Positions 1-10,169 of a stretch of 64,000 bases of DNA are shown in pieces. Positions within the stretch are counted from its first letter, which is position 1; each line of letters starts with the position of its first letter. Source of the DNA: Neoarius graeffei (taxonomy: Eukaryota; Chordata; Actinopteri; Siluriformes; Ariidae). Below the pieces are notes generated by a model. That model worked only from the letters and a program-made list of their open reading frames with translations. It was not told the DNA's origin and ran no database searches. The stretch is taken from positions 3,751,001 through 3,815,000 of the forward strand of contig NC_083570.1 in assembly GCF_027579695.1 (NCBI RefSeq), in the 5' to 3' direction. The position numbers and the translations under genes are program-made.

Positions 1-426
1 ATTCTGAAACATTCAGGCATCACAGACCCATATAATTTACCCAGAAATCTATTTATTTACTTTGCTCTCTCTATCTTCACGGGTTCACAGCTTCAGATGG
101 TTTAAATTCAGAGGTGGAATTTCGCTGTGCTTGAGTGTAAATGTGACCAAAATAAAGGCTTTTTCTTCTCAATTTAGTCACAGATGTATTTATTCCTCTT
201 GAAATGTGTTCGGTAAACCGGCTACCAGATTTGGGACACTACGACATCCTGAATTATTTAGTATTTGTTATTTCTAAATACAACAGAAATGCTAAAGGCA
301 GACAAAACTACAGATGCCAACCAATATTCCGAGGTAGGTTTCGTGCCAGAATGTTTTGGGAAATTTCCAAAAAAGAAAAATTGTTCTGGTTGTTGTCAAA
401 CACAAAGCTTGGTCAGATAAACAAAT

Positions 427-1070
427 GAAGAGCTCTTTTCCAAAACGCGATAAACGCCAAATAAAAAAAAAAAAACGAGTTCATCGCGCTATTCTGCTGT
501 GTGCTGAGCCTATTCACCGCTCCATTAATGTTTCATGCCAAATCGCTATATTTCCTTCTTTATATGTGCTGCAAATTGTAGATTCTCTCCAAAACGCGAT
601 AGGTGCGCCACCTGGTTTTTGGCTGAGTGCGACATTTCCTCTAGACCAATCAGAGTTCGGTCAGACGGCAGTGTAGTTGTTTCCTGTGGTGGACAGTCTT
701 AAAACATAAGATTAAACATAAATGAATGAATGTTAAGTGTTTATATAACTTATTTGATTTTATTATAAATTGTATGATGAAAGTTCCTCATATTATATAT
801 CTACAGCGTGTTCTCTTGTTTTAAAAACAGAAAGACAGAAAAAATGAATGGATTTATAGCATTTTGAAAAAAAATATAAACTTTGGATTTATAATCAATA
901 ACATTGTTGTTAGATTTGTCAATTATTGTTGAAAGTGTTCAGACTGAACCAACTATCTATTATAACAGGATAAATTAAATATTTGCAAAGTTTATGGGTC
1001 TGGGTAAATAAATGTCATTTTTCTGAAAACAATCAAAGTGGATTTATAGCATTTTGGAAAAGAGCTCTTC
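427..1070. mobile_element. Element Z: 644 bp TIR element (MITE-like) inside Y
   Basis: The ends are inverted repeats: GAAGAGCTCTTTTCCAAAA on the left and its complement on the right. The paralogous Y copy (about 58416-58430) runs straight through without this block, giving an empty site. Flanks are AAAT on the left and AACT on the right, a possible 4 bp target duplication with one change. It is AT-rich, repeats a short GGATTTATAGCATTTT motif internally and near its right end, and has no convincing coding capacity. Superfamily unknown. Confidence 0.65.
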
Positions 1071-1197
1071 AACTCCACAGTTACAATGATGTCATGTGAA
1101 AGACCCCTATAACTCCATACTCAGTACTGTGGAGTCAAGCCCATGCATTCTAAAGCTAACATAGCAAAGAACTAGTGAGAATGATTTAGTTATCTGT

Positions 1198-2313
1198 TGT
1201 AAGTACAACAGCGCCACAGTCCCACCTAAGAACTACAGATCCCATCAACCAACTTCCGCGTTGACCTACGTCACTTCCTCCATGAGCCCATAAGTGACTC
1301 AAACACAGTCCGTCTAAGAACTACAAATCCCATCAACCCACTTCCGCGTTGACCTACGTCACGCCTGGGCAGGATCACCTACGTCACTTCCTCAACGATT
1401 CCATAAGTGACCCGGAAATCTGCCATTCTCTCTCTCTCGTCGTGGATTCCAACCCGTCCAGACACAAAGAGATACCCCGCACCAGAAAACTCAAGAAAAG
1501 ATGTCTTTCTGGCAAGAAACAGAATTTAGCGCTTTTCTTTCACTTACCATTGGCCACAGTAAACTCTAGAATCGCGCGATTTAACTCGGATTGATTGAGT
1601 ACAACCGGTTTTTTATTTGTTCATTATAAGTATGTATGACTGCAGCCCAAAGTAGTTTAATTTAAAGTTAGAAGCGAACTGATTCCTTCTAACTAAAAGC
1701 GCTGTGCACATTGTTTGATCAGAGACTTTTTCTTCACGAACTATGAAGCGTTTGGACCAAGAAATCCTCTGCTTTCACGGAAGCGACTCACATGCTCCTG
1801 TGGACTCCAGAAATTTTGGAACATTTCTGTATCCTACACAGAGCCAAAATACTGGAAAGTAAGACTGGCATTTATTTTGGGCAAAAAGACTAGTCTTAGG
1901 AATTAGCTTTATTAAGCAGTGTGAATTTAAACTCAGGAACGGTTTAATTGTGTATACTGTAGACACTCGGTGTTAAAGTGATTATTGTTCTATTTGTGTT
2001 GATCTCGCAGTTGTTTTTAATAGATAGGCTGTTGCATGCTTTCCTCTATTCCTTCCTAACACTTTAATTTCATTATTACACATATTTTGACCTCATCAAG
2101 ATTTCAGTGGATTTAGTAGTGTTATAAGCTAGCTTAGCTAGCAACACAAGGCTAATCTTTGTCTCCACACATGGCCACACACACACAAACACATCTTAGC
2201 TAGCAACCAAAGCTAACTCTTTTGTCCTACTTAGAAACATGTGGTCACCCTCCCCCACACACAAACACACCTTAGCTAGCAATCAAGGCTAACTCTTGTT
2301 TCAAGCCACGAGG

Positions 2314-2349
<36 letters not shown>

Positions 2350-2728
2350 GCATGCACACACGCTCATCAAGTATATGACCATATCATATTTGTATATAAA
2401 TGATTCCAACTGCTATTATTCATTTTTATCTTTGTTATAATAAATTCAATTAATTGTTAAACTGTGTCTGTTGTTGTACCGATATTTTTGAAGCCATCCA
2501 ATCTCAAAGAATTCCAAGGTGCATATGAGTTATGTAATATGGTAAGTGATCATAATAATTTGGAATATACCATGATTTAGCTGTTTGGTAATTTATTATT
2601 AAGCACCAAAATTAATGGTATTAATTAATGAGACTGATTCAATGAGTGATTTAATGAGATTATTAATGAGACTGATTTAATGAGACTGATTTAATTAGAT
2701 TGATCACTTAAGACTAATTGCACCTACA
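1198..2728 (+). mobile_element. Element X1: 1.53 kb TG...CA-bounded element, possible solo LTR
   Basis: It begins TGTAAGTACA, ends TGCACCTACA and is flanked by the 4 bp duplication CTGT (1194-1197 and 2729-2732). The Y copy near 58537-58545 is the empty site. TG...CA ends with a short target duplication and a promoter-like left part fit a solo LTR, although a TIR transposon is not excluded. The left part has two direct copies (from about 1229 and 1316) carrying AACTACARATCCCATCAACC followed by TTCCGCG and TGACCTACGTCA, resembling ZNF143-type and CRE-type sites. It also holds a tandem array of TTAGCTAGCAA units (about 2130-2300) and a CA repeat (2311-2345). No open reading frame of note. Confidence 0.6.
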
Positions 2729-2907
2729 CTGTCCACAAAAAAAAAACGACATGCCATCTAACCTTGCTCTATCTTGCAGTTGCACTCACTCGGCAGGCTT
2801 TCCTTTTCTTTTCCGCTGGCTTTTAGGTGGTGGCAGAGCCGAGTCCAGCATGTTTGCCCAGGCCGACTTGTCTTGGTGAACAGTAGGTCAGACACGCCCC
2901 ATTGTGG

Positions 2908-4737
2908 TGTAGGTGCATTTGGTAATTATTAAGTGATCAATCTCGTTAAATCAGTCTCATTAAATAATACCATTAATTTGTGCTTAATAATAAATTACCA
3001 AACAGCTAAATTATGGTATATTACAAATTATTATGATCACTTACCGTATTACATAACTTATATGCACCTTTTAGAATTCTTTGGAGATTGGGAAACTTCA
3101 GAAATATTGGAACACAAATAAACATGCAGTTTCAATAATAAATGAATTTATTATAACAAAGATAAAAATGGATAATAGCAGATGGAATCATTATATGCAA
3201 ATATGATATGGTGTGTGTGTGTTCCCACGTGGTGAGGCCCAGCTTGGTTGCTAGCTAAGACAAAGAGATGTTATCTAAGTAGAACAAAGGATTAGCTCTG
3301 TTGCTAACTAAGGCATGTTTGTGGGTGTGAGGCCTTGTGTAGCTAAGCTAAGATAAAGGAAAGCTAGCTAAGGTTTGTTTGTGAGTGGTGGCCACGTGGG
3401 GGAGTTGACCACGTGTTACTAATGTGTGCTTGTGTGTGTGTGAAAGGCCCTATGTGTGTGGCCTACAAAAAAAAGGATTAGCTCTGGTAGCTAACTCCAC
3501 GTGTGTTTGTGGGGGAGGAGTTGACCACGTGGTTAGGCCTATGGCCTAGCAAAAGAAAGAAACTAGCGTGGGATGCTAACTGTGGTGTGTTTGACCACGT
3601 GGTGAGGCCTAGATTAGCTTTGTGTTGCTAAGTAGACAAAATAATTAGCCATGTGGCTAGCTAAGGCCCAAGGACCCTACCTCGTGGAGTTGAAACAAAA
3701 GGTGTGTATGTGAGTGTGGGGGGAGGACCGCCACATGTTCCCTTGAGACAATACCCTTAGCCCTGGAGGCTAATGGGACAAAAGAATTAGCCGTAGGCTA
3801 ATTTCACTAGCTTATAACAATACTGAATCCACTGAAACCTTGATGCAATCAAGATACGTGTAAGGAAATTAAGTATGTTAGTAAGGAATAAAGAGAAGCA
3901 TGCACAGCCTATCTATTAAACAATTGAGAGATTAAAACAAAACAGAACAATCAATTCAATTCAACACGCTGCATGTCTACAGTGTAACAATTAAACGTTC
4001 CTGAGTTTAAATTCACACTAGTTCAATAAAAGCTAATTCCTAAGACTAGGTTTAATTATACCCAAAAATGCCAAGTCTTACTTCCGTATTTCGCTTCTAC
4101 GCGAGATTATGAGAAGATGTCCCAAGACTTTTGGAGTTTTCACCGTTGTGGAGATCTCCATGAAGCACAGGAAATTACTTGGAGAGGCTGAGTTCACAGG
4201 AGCCCGTCGAGACTTCTGTAGAAAAACAAAGAATTCTTGGTCCGACGCTTCGTAGCTCGTGGGAAGAAAATCTTTGTAGAACAATGTGCACAGCGCTTCA
4301 GTTAAGAAAAAAAAAGAAAGGGTCCAGCCGCTTTCCTATAACTTTGAATTAAACTGCTTGGGCGGCAGTCGTGACGTCACTTCTAATACGAATAAAACCG
4401 GTTATAACTGAAGCTGAGTTTAAAAATTGCGTGACTCTGGAGTCTACCTTGGCCAAGGGTAAGAAAGAAATCGCGCTAAATCGTGGATCTTGCAAGAAAG
4501 AGGTCTTTTCAGGTTTGCTCGGCGGAGCGAGCGATTCCTCCTTGCATCCAGGCGGCTGCTCTGGACTGAAAGAGGAAGAGTGGAAGCGTTGTTCCATTAT
4601 TTATGCCTTCATGGAGGATGTGATGTTGGTGATCCCGCCCACGCATGACGTAGGTCAACGCGGAAGTTGGTTGATAGGAAATGTAGTTTCTTAAAGAAAC
4701 GGGATGCTGTAGTTCTTAGACGGACTGTGTACTTACA
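2908..4737 (-). mobile_element. Element X2: second copy of X, inverted relative to X1
   Basis: It is a 1.83 kb relative of X1 in the opposite orientation, flanked by the 4 bp duplication GTGG (2904-2907 and 4738-4741); the empty site is near 58695 in the other Y copy. It has the same termini (TGTAGGTGCA ... TGTACTTACA) and the same unique stretches, for example the AATTAGCTTTATT region. It is longer than X1 mainly because the internal GCTAGCTAA-type tandem array has expanded (about 3205-3790). X1 and X2 are separated by about 180 bp, forming a very large imperfect inverted repeat. Confidence 0.6.
3205..3790. repeat. Expanded minisatellite-like array inside X2
   Basis: Degenerate repeats of about 60-80 bp are built from TTGCTAGCTAAG, a GTGTGTTTGTG run, GTTGACCACGTG and GTGAGGCC blocks. 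X1 carries about three comparable units at 2130-2300 on the other strand, so the array length differs between the two copies. CACGTG (E-box) hexamers recur in it. Confidence 0.6.
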
Positions 4738-5069
4738 GTGGTCACGCGATATTGTTGCTCACTTGCTTCAGCAATTTTTGGAATTGTAAAATGGAGGACA
4801 CTTTATCTCGGCAAAACAGTTACACACAGTGTGTGTGTGCAACAGCAAAACACCTCGAAACTCCAACAGGAACAGCAAGAGAACATTTTACCCAGAATTC
4901 AACTTTGCAGTCAGGACCATTTTAAAGTGATCCAGTCAGTTTATTCATTTTAAATCAGTGTTTTAGTTCAAAGTGTCGGGTGAATAAAGTGTCTGCGGAA
5001 AAGAAAGCAGGAGCATCGCTAAGAAATAACACATCACTGTGTTTCTCCAGCAGGAACAGCTCCTCTTAC

Positions 5070-5613
5070 CATGTGGAGGGATTTTGTTGAATTCCTCCTC
5101 ACAGAATTCCTCGAGTCTCTTTTTCAGATCTGAGAGAGAATTCCTCACTCCATCAAATGAGAGATGTTGATGGACAGGGACACTGGATGTGTGAAAATTT
5201 GGTCTTTCCAATGCAGGAGAGTGACGTCCAGAAGCTAAAACCTACAGAAAGCAAATGAAATGTAAAACCCACTTGTGATGTCAGACAGGGACATTTATTG
5301 TTCCCTTAATGAGAGGTGTTTTAGAGAGTGTGTGAGGAACAGCTGGCTCTGTAGATCAGACAGTGAGTGTTACCTGGAGGAAATGGATGTGATCGTGTGT
5401 GTGTGAAAGCTGCTCCAGCTCAGTGACTCTCCTCTGAAGATCAGCAATCTCCTGCTCCAGTTGCTCCAGGAGTCGTTCAGCTCGACTCAGTTCAGCCTTC
5501 TCCTGATCTCTGATCAGCTCCGTCACCTCCCAGCGCTTTTTCTCCATGGAGCTGATCAGCTCAGTAAAGATCCTCTCACTGTCCTCCACTGCTGTCTGTG
5601 CACTGAGCTGTTA

Positions 5614-5661
<48 letters not shown>

Positions 5662-6820
5662 GATTTAAAGCTCATCTATCATTCCCTCTCTTACTGGGAC
5701 TGTAAATGACTCGTTGTCCATGTTGTGTGTGTTTCTAGGAGCAGCTCTGTCTCTGCTCACTGCTCACCTTTATAGTGTTCACAGCCTGTTTCAGCTCCTG
5801 CACCTTCTTCTGCTTCTCCTGGATTCTCTGCTGGGATTTCATCTGCTCCTCCTTTAACTCACTCTGAGGACAAATAAAATACATTCAGCTTTTTATACAG
5901 TACGAGCGAACTGGTTCCATATTAATGTCAGTTCAAAGTACATTCATGTTTCTTACAGCTGTGAATGTTATGTACTCTGTGTGTGTGCACGCAAGAAATG
6001 TTCACTAACTGGTCTAACCAGCTTACAACGATCACTGAAGATAAATTTAACGCTCTGTTCATCAGAACACAGACAATTTTAATCAGCTTTTACAGAATCC
6101 TTCTGATTGAGACACACATTGAAATTAAAGTTCAAATTATATCACTGACTAAAGCACCTGTTTCTAGATGGGAAACTATAATTAAGATGATTTAATTCTG
6201 GAAAGATTTCTAGTTCTCACCTGTTTCTCAGCTCTTTCTGCTGCGGCTGTGACGGTGTCGTGACCTTTGTGATATTCCATCGTACACAAATAACAGATGC
6301 AGGTTTGATCAGTACGACAGTAGATCTCAATCAGCTTGTTATGTTCAGAGCAGATCTTCTCTTGGAGTTTTGCTGAGGCTTCAATTACTGTGTGTTTTTT
6401 CAAAGCAGGAACTTCAAGATGAGGTTTCAGATGAGTTTCACAAAATGAAGCCAAACACATCAGACAGGACTTGACGGCTTTGTGTTTTCTCCCGGTGCAG
6501 AAATCACACTCCACATCTCCAGGTCCAGCGTAACAGTGAGCAGGAGAAGCAGCTTGGACTTCAGTCTTCTTCAGTTTCTCCACCACTTCATCCAGCATGT
6601 TGTTTCTGCGTAGAACAGGCCTTGTCGTGAAAGTGTCTCTGCACTGAGGACAGCTGTAGACGCCCTTCTGATCCTCCTGATCCCAGCAGCCATTAATACA
6701 CACCTTACAGAAACTGTGACCACAGGGGATAGCCACCGCATCCTTCAGGAGATCCAGACACACTGGACACATGAACTGGTCCACAGAAAGCTGATCTACT
6801 GAAATACTGGCCTCGGCCAT
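5070..6820 (-). CDS. TRIM-A: finTRIM/TRIM25-like E3 ubiquitin ligase, exons 1-4 (5' part)
   Basis: Four coding exons on the minus strand: 6221-6820 (RING and B-boxes, 200 codons), 5768-5863 (96 nt coiled coil), 5374-5607 (234 nt coiled coil) and 5070-5241 (172 nt). All have GT donors and AG acceptors, and phases match the complete TRIM-B copy. The chosen start follows TTTCAGGAAA and gives [10 protein letters not shown], as in the paralogs; an upstream in-frame ATG exists but lies in the presumed 5' UTR. The RING is C3HC4 (CPVC...CGHSFCKVC...CPQC), followed by two B-box-like zinc sites. Exons 5-6 (PRY/SPRY) are not in the window: intron 4 runs into the Y/X/Z transposon block that fills 1-4921. 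By family, a cytoplasmic antiviral E3 ligase; intactness of the 3' end cannot be judged. Confidence 0.85.
5621..5661. repeat. CA microsatellite next to the exon 3 acceptor of TRIM-A
   Basis: An uninterrupted CA run on the plus strand lies about 13 bases from the exon 3 boundary at 5607. In the transcript it is a UG run directly upstream of the CCTAACAG acceptor. The same arrangement is seen in TRIM-B (13193-13237) and TRIM-F (42567-42621). Confidence 0.9.
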
Positions 6821-7067
6821 TTTCCTGAAATCACAGAGAGAGAGATCAGGGTTTTGTTTTTTTTCTCCGAAATGAGGAGTTACTTCCTGGTTCTGTGTGT
6901 GAAAGAGAGATGGAGAGAGGAGGAGCACAAACACAGAGAGGTCATGAACACTCCTCTATTAACCATTTCATTTCCCTTCAGTGCAGAAATATAACCCATG
7001 TAGCCGCACTGATTACTGATAAAAAAACTTGTGGTTTTTTTTTTTGTGTGTGTGTTTTCAGATATCC

Positions 7068-7530
7068 ATTTCAGAAAATTTTCTCTGCTTTTTGGCTGTG
7101 GTGGTGAAATCATCTGCTGAACTGCTGCAACTGTGGAGAAAAACGGAAACAAAGACAAAAGCATCAGAAGTTTGTCTAAAAGTTGGAAAAAGGTAAAGGT
7201 GATCGTTCGTTAATTCATTTTCAAGCAGTATTTTAGTGAAAATATTTTTGGTCAACGGAGCAAACTGGCTACAAAAATGAATCAGGAATAAATAAACCTC
7301 TGAGCTAGTCCTCATGCTAATGTAATACAGATCAAGTAATCAAGTTTATTTATTGACGGGGCATAAAGACATATGGCTGTTGCTGAGCAAGTAAAGAAAA
7401 AACTAAATATTGTTTCTCCAGCAGGAACAGCTCCACGTACCATGTGGACGGATTTGGTTGAATTCCTCCTTACAGAATTAACCTCGTTGGATTTTGTTCA
7501 ATTTCTTTTAAATGAAGTCCTAAGGAAAGG
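7068..7530 (-). pseudogene. TRIM relic: exon 5-like and exon 4-like pieces upstream of TRIM-A
   Basis: On the minus strand, 7068-7130 is an exon 5-like block (63 nt, preceded by CTCCACAG) whose donor reads GG where the paralogs have GT. The stretch 7441 to about 7530 resembles the 3' part of exon 4 (GAGGAATTCAACCAAATCC, then donor GTACGTGG). No RING, coiled-coil or SPRY exon accompanies them. Related relics lie at 33565-34020 and 54226-54300, so the fragment was duplicated with the array. Non-functional remnant. Confidence 0.65.
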
Positions 7531-7687
7531 TACAAATATTAGCCCCGCCCTAAAATCACCATCAGTCCACCCCTACACCTGAACATCATTAAATTTTCAT
7601 GCAAATTGAGTTGTGTGAAATGATAGAAATGTGCAAATCTGAGACCGTATCAGTTAGAATGTCTGGGTTTCTAATTCCATTAGAGAT

Positions 7688-8063
7688 CATCTCATCTCAT
7701 TATCTGTAGCCGCTTTATCCTTCTACAGGGTCGCAGGCAAGCTGGAGCCTATCCCAGCTGACTACGGGCGAAAGGCGGGGTACACCCTGGACAAGTCGCC
7801 AGGTCATCACAGGGCTGACACATAGACACAGACAACCATTCACACTCACATTCACACCTACGCTCAATTTAGAGTCACCAGTTAACCTAACCTGCATGTC
7901 TTTGGACTGTGGGGGAAACCGGAGCACCCGGAGGAAACCCACGCGGACACGGGGAGAACATGCAAACTCCACACAGAAAGGCCCTCGCCGGCCCTGGGGC
8001 TCGAACCCAGGACCTTCTTGCTGTGAGGCGACAGCGCTAACCACTACACCACCGTGCCGCCCC
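7688..8063 (-). mobile_element. tRNA-headed teleost SINE, copy 1
   Basis: Read on the minus strand it starts GGCGGCACGGTGGTGTAGTGG and carries A-box-like TGGTGTAGTGG and B-box-like GGTTCGAGCCC promoter motifs; its tail is ATGAGATGAGAT. The 13 bp TTCCATTAGAGAT flanks both sides (7675-7687 and 8064-8076). The paralogous stretch at about 34175-34190 is the uninterrupted empty site, so this insertion followed the duplication. Confidence 0.9.
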
Positions 8064-8961
8064 TTCCATTAGAGATAATCATTCATTTTTACTGTAAATG
8101 AATAACTTTAAATAATGATGGACAGATGAAGCTTCATGAAACACTGAAGCTTTCCAGCTAATTGCGTTGAAATGGTTCATTTCTTGAGGCTTCACTTGTT
8201 CATGAGAGAAACCTGCTGGTCAAACTATTAATCATATAATCATCCAGACAATACACAGGCTGGTGCACAGCAGTTCATCAAACCAGTCTGATATAAAGAT
8301 ACGCTCGTAAGTATATTCTAAATATCGATATTTTGAAGAATGTTGATTTTCTGGAATTTATTTTCCTCCTTATACACATCCGTTTGTCCCAGTTGTGTTT
8401 GTATGTATGTTTTAAAAGTATAAGTCGTTTTGCTGATGTTTCTCAGAACTAACTGGAAGTGACTGTTGTAATCTGTGTGTAAGGTAAACCCTATTTTGAG
8501 TGCTTCTCATTGTAGGAGGTTCATGAGTCTGACTCAAGGCGCATAAAACTGGATGCTATAAATCTTACAATGTCACAGGATCAGTTAATTTTTCAGTACT
8601 CCACTCAGTTATTGATCCTCTGCTTGTGCAAGGCTGGATTAACTATATGGGCCTGCGGCACAGTGCCCAGGGGCACTAACTGCCCACAGCCAGTGGGGGG
8701 GCACCACAAGACAGAAACTTTAAAAATATTTTTCGTGAATGTTTGTACACTTAAAATGGTTATACACTTGACGTTAAATAGTCATATATAATTCATTATT
8801 AACACTAATTTCATAAGAACAACAACAATAATCATAATTCTGATTTCTGAGCAAGAGTGGCCTATGTGACCATTAACCCCCCTTTCCTCAACCTGTCAGT
8901 TGAGCCAGTCCACCTATGGTGAAATGTATCAATTTTTTAAAAACCGCGGTAGAAATGAAAA

Positions 8962-9399
8962 ATGGACAGACATCAATTGAGTGGTTGTGCGAAGAGAAAA
9001 TTAAAAAAAGAGAAAGACTCCAGGCGTGTAGCTGCAATTAAAAATGTTCCAGTGTTAGATCGTTTTTTTATAAAAACGACAACTGCTGTCACTACCAGCG
9101 CTGAAGCCGAAGTTAGTGAAATCAGCGATGCTAGTGAGGGAGATGGCCCTGCTAGCACTTGCCGGGGAGATGCTACAACCGCAGCCAGTGTTAGCCGAGG
9201 GGTCGGCGACGACGAGGATCCCCTTGAGGAAGATGGGAGCGAGGGAGACCCCGGGGAGGAGGATATGTGCGAAGCCACTTTAAGCCAGGTAGAGATCAGT
9301 TCACACCATGGTGATGAGAAGGAAGATGAGGGATGTTATTTGAATTTATATTTCGAATTTAGACATTTGAATATGTTGCCTAGATCGATGCTATTTTAA
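8962..9399 (+). CDS. N-terminal remnant of a hAT/ZMYM-like transposase
   Basis: A 145-codon frame inside the hAT element. The start (CAKRKLKKEK ... VPVLDRFF) resembles the basic, dimerisation-proximal N-terminus common in hAT and ZMYM-like transposases (K-R-K-L followed by a short hydrophobic FF motif). It continues with a low-complexity acidic stretch rich in E, D, G and S. No BED finger, RNase H-fold catalytic residues or C-terminal dimerisation region follow, because the frame runs into a minisatellite. Probably a truncated first exon. Confidence 0.5.
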   Translation: MDRHQLSGCAKRKLKKEKDSRRVAAIKNVPVLDRFFIKTTTAVTTSAEAEVSEISDASEGDGPASTCRGDATTAASVSRGVGDDEDPLEEDGSEGDPGEEDMCEATLSQVEISSHHGDEKEDEGCYLNLYFEFRHLNMLPRSMLF

Positions 9400-9401
9400 T
9401 T

Positions 9402-9600
9402 GATACACATTTTGAATTGACACATTTGAATATGCTGTATTGTATATAGATGGATGCTGGTTAAATTGCTGATGCTGTTTGAATTGATACACATTTTGAA
9501 TTGACACATTTGAATATGCTGTATTGTATATAGATGGATGCTGTTTAAATTGCTGATGCTGTTTGAATTGATACACATTTTGAATTGAGACATTTGAATA
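9402..9600. repeat. 84 bp minisatellite, about 2.4 units
   Basis: GATACACATTTTGAATTGA recurs at 9402, 9486 and 9570, an exact 84-base period; the unit also holds GCTGTATTGTATATAGATGG. It lies within the hAT element, directly after the residual reading frame. Confidence 0.9.
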
Positions 9601-10169
9601 TGGATAGAACAGAGTATGGATGCTTTGAGGGTTTTTATTGAGACATACAAATATATGCTGCTCATTTTTGAATAAGACATTTCAATATGCCTACATGCAT
9701 ATCGTTGGTTGTTTTCAGTGAATTTGATGGGCTGATGTAGCCTACTTAATACATTTTCAATGAGGAAGAATGGCCTTGTTTATGTGTACGATTGTTTATG
9801 TATATGCTACTATTTTTGACAGCAAAGGGCAAGGTTTGTGAGTGTGTGCAGGAGGTTACTGAACGCATGCGCACAGGGTGGTGGTGGTGGGGAGGGCACT
9901 TGAGGTATAGTGCCCAGGGGCACCGCATTGGCTTAATACAGCACTGTGTTTGTGTAATTTTGTGTAAATGTGTGTGTTCCATGGGTGGAAGTGGTCTGTC
10001 CCAGAATAAAACTCCTCACGAATGCATGAACAGTCGCGGATTGGGATACTACGTGCAGCCTTTCATTGACAATTTATCAGGATGAATGGAAGGTCAACCT
10101 CAGTCTAGACCTTTCCTTGGAGATGGTTCTTTTGACGAAGGTATTTTGTTAAATGCTGGTGTGATGACA

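Larger units (their letters stand above)
1..4921. mobile_element. Element Y copy 1: TTAA-flanked TIR transposon, right part, interrupted three times
   Basis: A sequence shared with 57635-58776 can be followed through 1-426, 1071-1197, 2729-2907 and 4738-4921. The gaps are the separate insertions Z, X1 and X2. The right end, at 4903-4921, reads as an inverted copy of the left end seen at 57635 (core CTGACTGCAAAGTT), and both sit on the TTTAAA of TRIM intron 4, so a TTAA target is likely (piggyBac or Kolobok type; superfamily not proven). The left end lies outside the window. No transposase was recognised; a short frame at 204-428 is partly conserved at 58126-58326 but has no clear homology. 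Confidence 0.7.
8629..9946 (+). mobile_element. hAT-type DNA transposon, internally reduced, 1318 bp
   Basis: An 8 bp target duplication (TGCTTGTG at 8621-8628, TGTTTGTG at 9947-9954) flanks it, and the empty site TGTTTGTG is present at 34733-34740. The ends are imperfect inverted repeats (CAAGGCTGGATTAA... against CAGTGCTGTATTAAG...), with GTGCCCAGGGGCAC near both ends. Eight-base duplications and CA(G)-type ends indicate hAT. It keeps an N-terminal reading frame (8962-9399) but no catalytic domain, so it is non-autonomous. Confidence 0.85.

Noticed and set aside
5590-5709. Plus-strand frame with HTHTHT repeats
   Set aside because: A translated CA microsatellite opposite a coiled-coil exon.
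7715-8044. Repeated frames of about 110 codons ([13 protein letters not shown]...) seen at several places
   Set aside because: All lie within copies of the tRNA-headed SINE; not genes.
9402-9600. CRISPR-like regular repeats
   Set aside because: 84 bp direct tandem units with no spacers, in a vertebrate transposon: a minisatellite.
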